A stretch of 64,000 nt of DNA from Pseudomonas putida W15Oct28 (GTDB taxonomy: Bacteria; Pseudomonadota; Gammaproteobacteria; Pseudomonadales; Pseudomonadaceae): positions 1 through 64,000 of the forward strand of contig NZ_JENB01000009.1 in assembly GCF_000708715.2 (NCBI RefSeq). Reading direction: 5' to 3'. A program made the translations under genes and the position numbers. Of the stretch, positions 18,927-26,780 are shown piece after piece (within the stretch, counting starts at the first letter, position 1; each line of letters begins with the position of its first letter). Below the pieces are notes generated by a model. The model saw only the letters and a list, made by a program, of their open reading frames with translations, did no database searches and was not told where the DNA came from.

Positions 18927-21508
18927 GACTTGCTCTTGCTCTTGCGTGGCGCACCGGATTTCGGCGGGCCTTTACGGTGCTTGGTCGGCTTGCCGGCGGG
19001 CTTGCCACCTTTTTCCGACTTGCTGCTGGCCGAGCCGCCGGTGCGGGCATCGGTCATCAGCGCCTTTTTCATTTCACGGCTCTTGCGCACTTCGGCGTTA
19101 CGCTGCACGGCGTCTTTCGGGAAATACGCCTCGGAGGTTTCGCTCTTGCGGCTGCGCGGCTTCGGTGTGGCCCTGGCTTCGACTGGTGCCGGCTCGGCCT
19201 TGTCGGCTTTGTCGGCAGCCGGCGCGGCGCCGCGCTGCTTGCGGCCGATCGGCGCAGCCAGCGTCTTGTCGGCCACTTCGAAGTCGATCTTGCGCTCGTC
19301 CAGGTCAACACGCATGACCTTGACTTCAATCGTGTCGCCCAGGCGGAAGCTGCGCCCGGTGCGCTCACCGGACAGGCGGTGGTGGACCGGGTCGAAGTGG
19401 TAGTAGTCGCCCGGCAGCGCACTGACGTGCACCAGGCCTTCCACATAGATATCTGTCAGCTCGACGAACAGGCCGAAACCGGTCACTGCGGTGATCACAC
19501 CCGGGAAGGTTTCGCCCACGCGATCCTTCATGTACTCGCACTTGAGCCAGTTGACCACGTCACGGGTGGCTTCATCAGCCCGGCGCTCGGTCATCGAGCA
19601 CTGCTCGCCAAGCTGCTCGAGGGTGTTCTCGTCGTACGGGTAGATGCGCGCCTTGGGGATGCTCATGGCGCCGGCACGCTTGACGTGCGGGGTGTCGACC
19701 TTGGAACGGATGATGCTGCGGATGGCGCGGTGCACCAGCAGGTCCGGGTAACGGCGGATCGGCGAGGTGAAGTGGGTGTACGCCTCGTAGTTCAGGCCGA
19801 AGTGGCCGTTGTTCTCGGTGCTGTACACGGCCTGGCTCAGCGAGCGCAGCATGACCGTCTGGATCAGGTGGAAGTCCGGGCGCCCGGCGATGCTCGCCAG
19901 CAGGGCCTGGTAATCCTTCGGCGACGGGTCCTTGCCCTTGTGCAGGCTCAAGCCCAGCTCGCCAAGGAAGGCGCGGAGTTTTTCCAGGCGCTCCGGCGGC
20001 GGGCCGTCATGCACGCGGTACAGTGCCGGCACGCCGTGCTTCTGCAGGAACTCGGCGGTGGCCACGTTGGCCGCCAGCATGCATTCCTCGATCAGCTTGT
20101 GGGCCTCGTTGCGCACGGTCGGGCGGATTTCCGCGATCTTGCGCTGGTCACCGAAGATGATGCGGGTTTCCTGGGTTTCGAAGTCGATGGCACCTCGGGC
20201 GTGACGGGCATCCAGCAGCACCTTGTACAGGTTGTACAGGTTCTTCAGGTCCGGCACGACGTCCTTGTACTCCTCGCGCAGCGCCTTGCCCTCACGGGTG
20301 CGGGCGTGCTCGAGCATGCTGCTGACCTTGTTGTAGGTCAGGCGGGCGTGGGAGTGAATAACGCCTTCGTAGAACTGGTAGTCGACCATCTGGCCGGCTT
20401 TGTTCATGGTCATTTCACAGACCATGGCCAAGCGGTCGACGTGCGGGTTCAGCGAGCACAGGCCGTTGGACAGCTCTTCGGGGAGCATCGGCACCACGCG
20501 CTCGGGGAAGTACACCGAGTTACCACGCTGCTGGGCCTCGACGTCCAGGGCCGAGCCCAGGCGCACATAGCTCGACACGTCGGCGATGGCCACATACAGG
20601 CGCCAGCCACCAGAGAACACGCGCAGCTTGCCCAGCGGTTCACAATAGACAGCGTCATCGAAGTCGCGGGCGTCTTCACCGTCGATGGTGACGAACGGCA
20701 GGTGACGCAGGTCGACGCGCTTCTCTTTGTCCTTCTCTTCGACTTCGGAGCGGAACTTGCGCGCTTCCTTGACCACATCTTCGGGCCAGACGTGCGGGAT
20801 GTCGTAGCTGCGCAGGGCAACGTCGATTTCCATGCCCGGCGCCATGTAGTTGCCGATGACCTCTACCACATCGCCTTGCGGCTGGAACCGCGGGGTTGGC
20901 CAGTGGGTGATCTTGATTTCGACGAACTGGCCGATCTTGGCACCACCGTTACGCCCGGCGGTCACCAGCACTTCCTGCTGGATCTTCGGGTTGTCCGGGG
21001 TTACGTAGCCGATGCCGCCTTCTTCGAAGTAACGGCCAACCACGCTTTCGTGGGCACGGGAGATGACCTCGACGACCACGCCTTCACGGCGCCCGCGGCG
21101 GTCGGTACCGGACACCCGCGCCAGCGCGCGGTCGCCATCGAAGGCCAGGCGCATCTGCGACGGGCTGAGGAACAGGTCATCGCTGCCATCATCGGGGATG
21201 AGGAAACCAAACCCATCGCGGTGGCCGGAGATACGGCCGCAGATCAGGTCGAGCTTGTCTACCGGGGCATAAGTGCCGCGCCGGGTATAGATAAGCTGGC
21301 CGTCGCGCTCCATGGCACGCAGGCGGCGGCGCAGGGCTTCGATCTGGTCTTCTTCATACAGACCAAACTCTTTCGCCAGCTCCTCGCGCGCAGCGGGCTC
21401 GCCACGGTCAGCAAGGCGCTGCAGGATCAGCTCACGGCTGGGAATGGGGTTGTCGTATTTTTCCGCTTCGCGAGCGGCCTCGGGATCGAGGGATTGCCAA
21501 TCGGCCAT
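18923..21508 (-). CDS. rnr: Ribonuclease R
   Basis: This 861-residue processive 3'-5' exoribonuclease can degrade structured RNA. Domains in order are an N-terminal winged-helix (about 20-80), cold-shock domains (about 80-250), the RNB catalytic domain with DGEDARDFDDAVY carrying the metal-binding aspartates (about 280-610), an S1 domain (PGVITAVTGFGLFVELTDIYVEGLVHVS) and a long Lys/Arg/Ser-rich tail. The size and domain set are those of RNase R rather than RNase II. The start MADWQSLDPEAAREAEKYDNP has AAGGTG somewhat far upstream. It is divergent from the tRNA-Leu pair. Confidence 0.97.
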   Translation of the reverse strand: MADWQSLDPEAAREAEKYDNPIPSRELILQRLADRGEPAAREELAKEFGLYEEDQIEALRRRLRAMERDGQLIYTRRGTYAPVDKLDLICGRISGHRDGFGFLIPDDGSDDLFLSPSQMRLAFDGDRALARVSGTDRRGRREGVVVEVISRAHESVVGRYFEEGGIGYVTPDNPKIQQEVLVTAGRNGGAKIGQFVEIKITHWPTPRFQPQGDVVEVIGNYMAPGMEIDVALRSYDIPHVWPEDVVKEARKFRSEVEEKDKEKRVDLRHLPFVTIDGEDARDFDDAVYCEPLGKLRVFSGGWRLYVAIADVSSYVRLGSALDVEAQQRGNSVYFPERVVPMLPEELSNGLCSLNPHVDRLAMVCEMTMNKAGQMVDYQFYEGVIHSHARLTYNKVSSMLEHARTREGKALREEYKDVVPDLKNLYNLYKVLLDARHARGAIDFETQETRIIFGDQRKIAEIRPTVRNEAHKLIEECMLAANVATAEFLQKHGVPALYRVHDGPPPERLEKLRAFLGELGLSLHKGKDPSPKDYQALLASIAGRPDFHLIQTVMLRSLSQAVYSTENNGHFGLNYEAYTHFTSPIRRYPDLLVHRAIRSIIRSKVDTPHVKRAGAMSIPKARIYPYDENTLEQLGEQCSMTERRADEATRDVVNWLKCEYMKDRVGETFPGVITAVTGFGLFVELTDIYVEGLVHVSALPGDYYHFDPVHHRLSGERTGRSFRLGDTIEVKVMRVDLDERKIDFEVADKTLAAPIGRKQRGAAPAADKADKAEPAPVEARATPKPRSRKSETSEAYFPKDAVQRNAEVRKSREMKKALMTDARTGGSASSKSEKGGKPAGKPTKHRKGPPKSGAPRKSKSKS

Positions 21509-21671
21509 CAGAAGGGGTTCACCTTGGGGTATATAGATAGGAATTCTGGCATAGGCCTATTGAAACCGGAAATGTCTGGCTTGGACAGCCCCCACTGCTG
21601 TGCTTCCAGAGCAGTAATAGGCCTGTGGAATCAACAAGTTGAATTTTTTGAAATTTTTTTTGATTGGGGGG

Positions 21672-21700
21672 TTTACAGCCCTTGGGAGCGTCCGTATAGT
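21672..21700 (+). promoter_or_regulatory. Strong sigma-70 promoter of the tRNA-Leu genes
   Basis: TTTACA (21672-21677), a 17-base spacer and TATAGT (21695-21700) are followed by a GC-rich discriminator (gcgcacc). An AT-rich UP-element-like stretch (21640-21665) precedes it. This layout is typical of stringently controlled stable-RNA promoters. Confidence 0.82.
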
Positions 21701-21780
21701 GCGCACCACAACGACGGACAACCCCGACGTTGTAGTAGAGATGAGCGGCGCTGTAAAGCATCTTGTAATCTCGAATGTGT

Positions 21781-21867
21781 GCCCAGGTGGCGGAATTGGT
21801 AGACGCGCTGGTTTCAGGTATCAGTGACCGCAAGGTCGTGGAAGTTCGAGTCTTCTCCTGGGCACCA
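21781..21867 (+). tRNA. tRNA-Leu (CAG), copy 1
   Basis: This 87-base class II tRNA has an acceptor stem GCCCAGG/CCTGGGC, D-arm GCGGAATTGGTAGACGC, and an anticodon stem CTGGT/ATCAG with loop TTCAGGT (anticodon CAG, decoding CUG). It also has the extra arm (ACCGCAAGGT), a T-arm with GTTCGAGTC and an encoded CCA end. CUG is the main leucine codon in these GC-rich genes. Confidence 0.97.
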
Positions 21868-21955
21868 AATATTTTCAAGTAATAGATGACCAAGGATCTG
21901 TTACTACTGTGTGAAAGCGAACAATAGTCGCCTTCATCAGATGATGCAAAGCTTT

Positions 21956-22042
21956 GCCCAGGTGGCGGAATTGGTAGACGCGCTGGTTTCAGGTATCAGT
22001 GACCGCAAGGTCGTGGAAGTTCGAGTCTTCTCCTGGGCACCA
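21956..22042 (+). tRNA. tRNA-Leu (CAG), copy 2
   Basis: This is an exact 87-base duplicate of the preceding tRNA, 88 bases downstream, also with encoded CCA. The two are probably cotranscribed and processed from one precursor that ends at the terminator just downstream. Confidence 0.97.
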
Positions 22043-22045
22043 TAC

Positions 22046-22077
22046 AAAAACCCACTAGCTTGCTAGTGGGTTTTTTC
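22046..22077 (+). terminator. Rho-independent terminator after the tRNA-Leu pair
   Basis: The stem cccactagc/gctagtggg, extended by A/T pairs, is followed by TTTTTTCTT. It begins four bases after the second tRNA. Confidence 0.93.
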
Positions 22078-22182
22078 TTGCCTGCGTTTTTTGCCCTCCC
22101 CTCCCTCCCCGTCATCTCTTCCATTGCAATCCAGAATGATTCCTATCTAGGATTGAGCTTTCTCTCATGGAGCGAGCGAACG

Positions 22183-23208
22183 ATGAGCATGGACCTGAGC
22201 ACCCCTCACCCGCTGCAAGCGTGCTGGGACCTGCAACTGGCGGGCCTCGCCGCCGATGCCCTGCGCGCAGCACTGACGATCAACCTGTTCGACCACCTCG
22301 AGCAATACATCGCCCCTGCCCAGCTGGCCACAGTGCTGGACCTGGAACCCTTCAATACTGGCTACCTGCTGGAAATGCTCTGGGCCCAAGGCCTACTGGA
22401 GCGCGACAAACAGGGCAGCCACTACCGCAATGGCGAAACCGCCCAACGCTTTTTGAGCCGAAGCGCCAGCGAGTACTGCGGTGACGCCCTGCTGTTCCGC
22501 CATCAGGTACTGCGCCAGGCTGGCCAACCTCTGGAACAAGCATTGCGCAATGGCCTGCCCCCCGCATCAGCTCCCGCTCCGGAAATGGCCAGGCGCTGGG
22601 CCGAAGCGGCCCGCGTGCAGATTGCCCAGGAGCAGCAGGCGGTTACTGTGGATGTGGCGCGCGCGCTGATCGAACGGTTGCCGCAGGCACCGAACCTGCA
22701 ACGGATGCTGGACCTGGGCGGCGGGCCTGGCCTGGTCGCCATCACCCTCGCCCGACAGCTACCGGATTTGCACGGTGTAGTTTTCGACTTTGCCGAAACT
22801 GCAGCAGTGGCCCAGGAGAATATTGTTCGCGCCGGGCTGGAAAAGCGCCTTGGGATCATTGGCGGGGATCTGGATCGTGATGATTTTGGCAGTGGCTATG
22901 ACCTGATCTGGTGCTCGTCGGTCTTCCACTTTGCCCACGACCTTGATGGGTTGCTGCGGCGGCTGCACACGGCGCTGAACCCAGGCGGGGTACTGGTGTG
23001 CTGCCATGCCGAGGTACCGGAAGACAAACAGACTGCAGCGCGCGTGCTGCCTTATTATTTGCATATGCGCATGCAGGGGCGGCATGTGCTGCCAGCCGGG
23101 GAGTTGGCTGAGCGGTTGCGCCACACGGGGTTTGCCGACGTACGGCAGGAGGATGGCCTCAGGTATCCGGTTGCCCCGGTAACCGCAGTGATTGCCAGTA
23201 AGGCGTAA
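22183..23208 (+). CDS. Class I SAM-dependent methyltransferase (O-methyltransferase type)
   Basis: This protein has about 341 residues from the ATG at 22183. An N-terminal helical dimerisation domain (LQACWDLQLAGLAADALRAALTINLFDHLEQYIAPAQLATVL) precedes a Rossmann SAM domain. The latter has LDLGGGPGLVAITLARQLPDLHGVVFD (motif I, about residues 173-199), GGDLDRDDFG, and a late motif LNPGGVLVCCHAEVPED. The organisation is that of small-molecule O-methyltransferases, like hydroxyneurosporene or antibiotic O-methyltransferases. The substrate is unknown. GGAG lies ten bases upstream of the ATG. The next gene in the same direction is the iron transporter, but a REP pair separates them. Confidence 0.85.
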   Translation: MSMDLSTPHPLQACWDLQLAGLAADALRAALTINLFDHLEQYIAPAQLATVLDLEPFNTGYLLEMLWAQGLLERDKQGSHYRNGETAQRFLSRSASEYCGDALLFRHQVLRQAGQPLEQALRNGLPPASAPAPEMARRWAEAARVQIAQEQQAVTVDVARALIERLPQAPNLQRMLDLGGGPGLVAITLARQLPDLHGVVFDFAETAAVAQENIVRAGLEKRLGIIGGDLDRDDFGSGYDLIWCSSVFHFAHDLDGLLRRLHTALNPGGVLVCCHAEVPEDKQTAARVLPYYLHMRMQGRHVLPAGELAERLRHTGFADVRQEDGLRYPVAPVTAVIASKA

Positions 23209-23215
23209 ACCTGCA

Positions 23216-23308
23216 CCGGCCTCTTCGCGGGCTCGCCCACTCCCACAGATACACCACAGGCTTTGGAGACTGCGCGCCACCTGTGGGAGCGGGCATGCCC
23301 GCGAAGAA
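23216..23308. repeat. REP inverted pair between the methyltransferase and fbpA-like gene
   Basis: Arms 23224-23247 and 23282-23305 (ttcgcgggct...tcccaca) pair with two or three mismatches. It starts eight bases after the methyltransferase stop codon. Confidence 0.85.
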
Positions 23309-23374
23309 TCCAGTACAACCCTCAAAGGTTAAACCTTGGTCTGCCCATGAATTTCTCGTCACGCGGCCACTTGA

Positions 23375-23400
23375 GAAACAATTTCGTTTACCATTGTTTC
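23375..23400. promoter_or_regulatory. Inverted repeat GAAACAAT-N10-ATTGTTTC upstream of fbpA-like gene
   Basis: Perfect eight-base half-sites (23375-23382, 23393-23400) lie 34 bases before the fbpA-like ATG. They overlap a possible weak promoter (TTTCGT at about 23383, TATGTA at about 23405). The symmetry suggests an operator for a dimeric repressor. It is only distantly like the Fur consensus. Confidence 0.5.
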
Positions 23401-23433
23401 CAAATATGTAGCCGTAAGCGAGGAAGTACCCGC

Positions 23434-24447
23434 ATGACGATCCGCCCGCAACCGCTGATGCGCACCTTGGCCGCCGCCGTGCTGAGCCTGGTCATCGGCG
23501 CTCCGGCCGCCATGGCAGACGCACCGGTCACCCTGACCATGTACAACGGTCAGCACAAGGAAATCGGCGAAGCCATCGCCAAGGCCTATGAGGCCAAGAC
23601 CGGTATTCACATCGACATTCGCAAGGGCAGCAGCAACCAGCTGGCCAGCCAGATCATCGAGGAAGGCGACCGTTCGCCGGCCGACATCATCTACACCGAA
23701 GAGTCCCCGCCCCTGAACAACCTGGGCGAGCTGGGCCTGCTGGCGAAGATCGACGACGCCACCTCGAACATGGTGCCCAAGGAGTACGTTGGCGCCAACG
23801 GCACCTGGATGGGTATCACGGCCCGTACCCGCATCGTGGTGTACAACCCGAAGAAGGTCGACGAAAAAGACCTGCCAACCACCGTAATGGACTTCGCCAA
23901 CCCTGAGTGGGAAGGCCGTGTCGGTTACGTACCCACCAGTGGTGCGTTCCAGGAGCAGGCCGTGGCCATCCTGAAAATGCACGGTCGTGAAGCCACCGAA
24001 GAATGGCTGACCGGCCTGAAAGCCTTCGGCAAGACCTACACCAACAACATGGTCGCCCTCAAAGCCGTGGAGAAAGGCGAAGTGGCTGCGGTACTGGTGA
24101 ACAACTACTACTGGTACGCGCTTGAACGCGAACGCGGCAAGCTGGACACCAAACTCTACTACCTGGCCGACGGCGATGCCGGCAACCTGGTGACCATCTC
24201 CGGCGCGGCCGTGGTCAAGGCCAGCAAGCACCCGAAAGAAGCCCAGGCCCTGCTCAACTGGATGGCCAGCGAAGAAGGCCAGCGCGTGATCACCCAGACC
24301 ACCGCCGAGTACCCGCTGCACAAAGGCATGGTTTCTGACCGTGGCCTGAAGCCGTTCGACGAGCTGCGCCCGCCGAAGATCTCGCCGGCCGACCTGGGTA
24401 ACGCCGAGGAAGCCATCGAGCTTGAGCGCGAGGTCGGCCTGCTCTAA
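23434..24447 (+). CDS. Ferric iron ABC transporter substrate-binding protein (FbpA/HitA-like)
   Basis: This is a periplasmic protein of about 337 residues. The signal peptide has a basic N-terminus (MTIRPQPLMR), hydrophobic TLAAAVLSLVIGAPAAM and cleavage after ADA. The mature protein resembles the ferric-binding proteins: YNGQHKEIGEAIAKAYEAKTG at the N-terminus, YTEESPP, NPEWEGRVGYVPTSGAFQ, and the adjacent tyrosines in NNYYWYAL that match the iron-ligand Tyr pair. The ATG at 23434 is preceded by AGGAAG. Its stop codon shares one base with the permease ATG, giving a two-gene operon. Iron as substrate is inferred from the family. Confidence 0.9.
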   Translation: MTIRPQPLMRTLAAAVLSLVIGAPAAMADAPVTLTMYNGQHKEIGEAIAKAYEAKTGIHIDIRKGSSNQLASQIIEEGDRSPADIIYTEESPPLNNLGELGLLAKIDDATSNMVPKEYVGANGTWMGITARTRIVVYNPKKVDEKDLPTTVMDFANPEWEGRVGYVPTSGAFQEQAVAILKMHGREATEEWLTGLKAFGKTYTNNMVALKAVEKGEVAAVLVNNYYWYALERERGKLDTKLYYLADGDAGNLVTISGAAVVKASKHPKEAQALLNWMASEEGQRVITQTTAEYPLHKGMVSDRGLKPFDELRPPKISPADLGNAEEAIELEREVGLL

Positions 24448-26012
24448 TGACTGCCGCCCTGTCCGAGCCGGCGCCGGTACGCTTCGTACCGCGCCGCAAG
24501 CGCCCCTCCATCTGGGTGGTGCTGCCTGTGCTGTTCCTGGTGGCGATGAGCCTGCTGCCACTGGCTTATGTCGCCATCAAAGCCTGGGAAGCCGGCTGGC
24601 GCGAAGCCTTGCACCTGCTGTGGCGCCCCTTTGTCTGGGGGCTGATGCGCAACACCCTGATGCTGATGGTCGGGGTGACGCTGACCTGCATGGTGGTCGG
24701 CCTGGCGCTGGCCTGGCTGCTGGAGCGCAGTAACCTGGCCGGTCGCCGGCTGTGGGGCGTGGTGCTGTGCCTGCCGTTCGCCGTGCCGTCGTTCGTCAGC
24801 AGCTTCACCTGGGTGTCGCTGAGTTCGGACTTCGAAGGCCTCGGCGGGGCGATCATGGTCATGGCTTTGTCCAAGTACCCGCTGGTGTTCCTGCCAGTGG
24901 CCGCCACCCTGCGCAACCTCGACACCTCGCTGGAGGAATCGGCGCGCACCCTGGGTTGCAGCCGCTGGGGGGTGTTCAGCAAGGTCACCCTGCCGCTGCT
25001 GTGGCCGTCGATGCTCGGTGGCGCGCTACTGATTGCCCTGCACATGCTGGTGGAATTCGGTGCGCTGTCGATCCTCGGCCTGCAGACGTTCACCACGGCC
25101 ATCTACCAGCAGTTCGAACTGGAATTCAGCAACGCCAACGCGGCCATGCTGTCTGCCGTGTTGCTCGCGATGTGCCTGGTGATGCTGTGGCTGGAGCTGC
25201 GGGTGCGTGGCAAGGCCCGCCATGTGCGCATTGGCCAGGGCGTGGCACGCCGCGCGCAACCGGTGCAGCTGCGTGGCTGGGCCGCGCTGGCGCAGCTGTT
25301 CTGCGTGGGCCTGGCGGTGCTGGGCAGCGGTATCCCGCTGGCCATGCTTGGTTACTGGCTGAGCGTTGGCTCGTCGGCAGCGTTCCCGGTGGCAGCCATC
25401 TCCAAGGCGCTGTTCACCTCGTTGTCGGTGTCGCTTGGTGGTGCCGGCTTCTGCGTGCTACTGGCCCTGCCGATCAGCTTCCTGGTGGTGCGCTACAAGG
25501 GTCGCCTGGCGATCTGGGCCGAACGCCTGCCGTACCTGCTGCACGCCCTGCCTGGCCTGGTGATTGCCCTGACTCTGGTGTTCTTCGCCCTGCACTACGT
25601 GCCGGTGCTGTACCAGACCACGGCATTGCTGCTGCTGGCCTATGCGCTGCTGTTCCTGCCGCTGGCGCAATCGCCAGTGCGCACCGCGTTGAACAAGGCC
25701 TCGCCAACGCTGGAAGAGGCCGCACGCACGCTGGGCGCGAGCAGCTTTGCGGCGTTCTGCCGGGTAACCCTGCCGATCATCTTCCCGGCCATGGCCGCGG
25801 CTTTCGCGCTGGTGTTCCTGGATGCCATGAAGGAGCTGACTGCCACGCTGCTGCTCAGCCCGACCGGGATGACCACGCTGGCCACCGAGGTGTGGGCGCA
25901 CACGGCCAACGTCGAGTTCGCGGCAGCGGCGCCTTATGCGGCACTGCTGATCGTGGTGTCGGGGCTGCCGGTTTATCTGCTGACTACGCGGATGTACCTG
26001 AACAAGGCGTAA
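24447..26012 (+). CDS. Ferric iron ABC transporter permease (FbpB/HitB-like)
   Basis: This 521-residue inner-membrane protein carries two fused permease domains with about twelve hydrophobic segments. Each half has an EAA loop for ATPase contact: EESARTLGCSRWGVFSKVTLPLLWPSMLGG in the first and EEAARTLGASSFAAFCRVTLPIIFPA in the second. This fused arrangement is typical of FbpB/HitB. It overlaps the binding-protein gene in TAATG. No ATPase gene follows; a REP pair and a convergent gene come next, so the energising subunit must be encoded elsewhere. Confidence 0.92.
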   Translation: MTAALSEPAPVRFVPRRKRPSIWVVLPVLFLVAMSLLPLAYVAIKAWEAGWREALHLLWRPFVWGLMRNTLMLMVGVTLTCMVVGLALAWLLERSNLAGRRLWGVVLCLPFAVPSFVSSFTWVSLSSDFEGLGGAIMVMALSKYPLVFLPVAATLRNLDTSLEESARTLGCSRWGVFSKVTLPLLWPSMLGGALLIALHMLVEFGALSILGLQTFTTAIYQQFELEFSNANAAMLSAVLLAMCLVMLWLELRVRGKARHVRIGQGVARRAQPVQLRGWAALAQLFCVGLAVLGSGIPLAMLGYWLSVGSSAAFPVAAISKALFTSLSVSLGGAGFCVLLALPISFLVVRYKGRLAIWAERLPYLLHALPGLVIALTLVFFALHYVPVLYQTTALLLLAYALLFLPLAQSPVRTALNKASPTLEEAARTLGASSFAAFCRVTLPIIFPAMAAAFALVFLDAMKELTATLLLSPTGMTTLATEVWAHTANVEFAAAAPYAALLIVVSGLPVYLLTTRMYLNKA

Positions 26013-26017
26013 CCTTC

Positions 26018-26104
26018 TTCGCGGGCACGCCCGCTCCCACAGGTACAGCGCCGCCCTCAAGGTGTGTGCAGTACCTGTGGGAGCTGGCTTGCCGGCGATG
26101 AGGC
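26018..26104. repeat. REP inverted pair between the iron permease and DUF2867 genes
   Basis: Arm 1 at 26018-26046 (ttcgcgggc...cacaggtac) pairs imperfectly with arm 2 at 26071-26103. Arm 2 carries the variant core gagctggcttgccggcgatga, so the pair mixes two REP subtypes. It lies at a convergent junction. Confidence 0.85.
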
Positions 26105-26106
26105 CG

Positions 26107-26574
26107 TCAGATGTTACGCAGCATCCGGCGGACGATTGGCCCATGAGCCTTGCCGACGGGCAGCATGTAAAGGCGGCCGAAACGATTGAAGCACTGCACC
26201 GAGGTGGTCACGTTCAAGCGTTGCACGCCCTGCCCTGCTTTATCCAGATCCATGCTCACCATCACCGCCAGGTGCGTATCACGCGAGGTCAGGACCAGTT
26301 GCTGGTCGCTGATTGCCTCGACGGTAAAGAAATCCAGCAACTCACCCACCGCCGGCACCCGCTCGGGGCTGCGTGATGAAAAGCCGTGGATAGTGGCAAC
26401 GTTGAACCGGCGCGAGATGAAGTCGCGCAGGCGAAAGGCCATGGCCAGCCAGCCCGGAACGTCCGAGGTCATGGCGCAGTAGGCCTGGATGGCGGTCATT
26501 GGTGCGGTGACGCAGATGCCATCGCGATGAAGAAAATCCAGTTCGGCCGGAGCGGCGACCAGTTGGGCGGACAT
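26107..26574 (-). CDS. DUF2867 domain-containing protein
   Basis: This is a small soluble protein of about 155 residues. The pattern D...WLAMAFRLRDFISRRF, ...DFFTVEAISDQQLVLTSRDTHLAVMVSMDL and the terminal NRFGRLYMLPVGKAHGPIVRRMLR is that of DUF2867, a START/polyketide-cyclase-like fold sometimes fused to nucleotide-sugar epimerases. The function is unknown. The ATG at 26574 has AGGGAG eight bases upstream; a TTG two codons earlier is not needed. It is the lone minus-strand gene between two REP pairs. Confidence 0.75.
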   Translation of the reverse strand: MSAQLVAAPAELDFLHRDGICVTAPMTAIQAYCAMTSDVPGWLAMAFRLRDFISRRFNVATIHGFSSRSPERVPAVGELLDFFTVEAISDQQLVLTSRDTHLAVMVSMDLDKAGQGVQRLNVTTSVQCFNRFGRLYMLPVGKAHGPIVRRMLRNI

Positions 26575-26669
26575 GAACAACTCCCTTTGCCATGTGTCGC
26601 CGCCATCATAGCAACACCGCTTTGCCGAAACCCAACCGCCTTAAGCAGACACACAAGCTTGCACCAACC

Positions 26670-26756
26670 CTGTGGGAGCGGGTTTACCCGCGAACACCGG
26701 CGAAGCCGGTGCCATCCACCGCGCCGCCCTCTTCGCGGGTGAACCCGCTCCCACAG
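26670..26756. repeat. Composite REP pair with central hairpin, downstream of the chemoreceptor
   Basis: Perfect or near-perfect 25-base arms (26670-26694, 26732-26756) flank a separate stem caccggc/gccggtg at 26695-26711. It ends 25 bases before the chemoreceptor stop (26781). Confidence 0.9.
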
Positions 26757-26780
26757 AGATTGGGATTCCCCCGTGAATTT

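Noticed and set aside
22120..22160. A Fur-box-like sequence (gaatgattcctatc) before the methyltransferase gene.
   Set aside because: It does not align with the 19-base Fur consensus without gaps and shows no clear dyad; chance similarity is likely.
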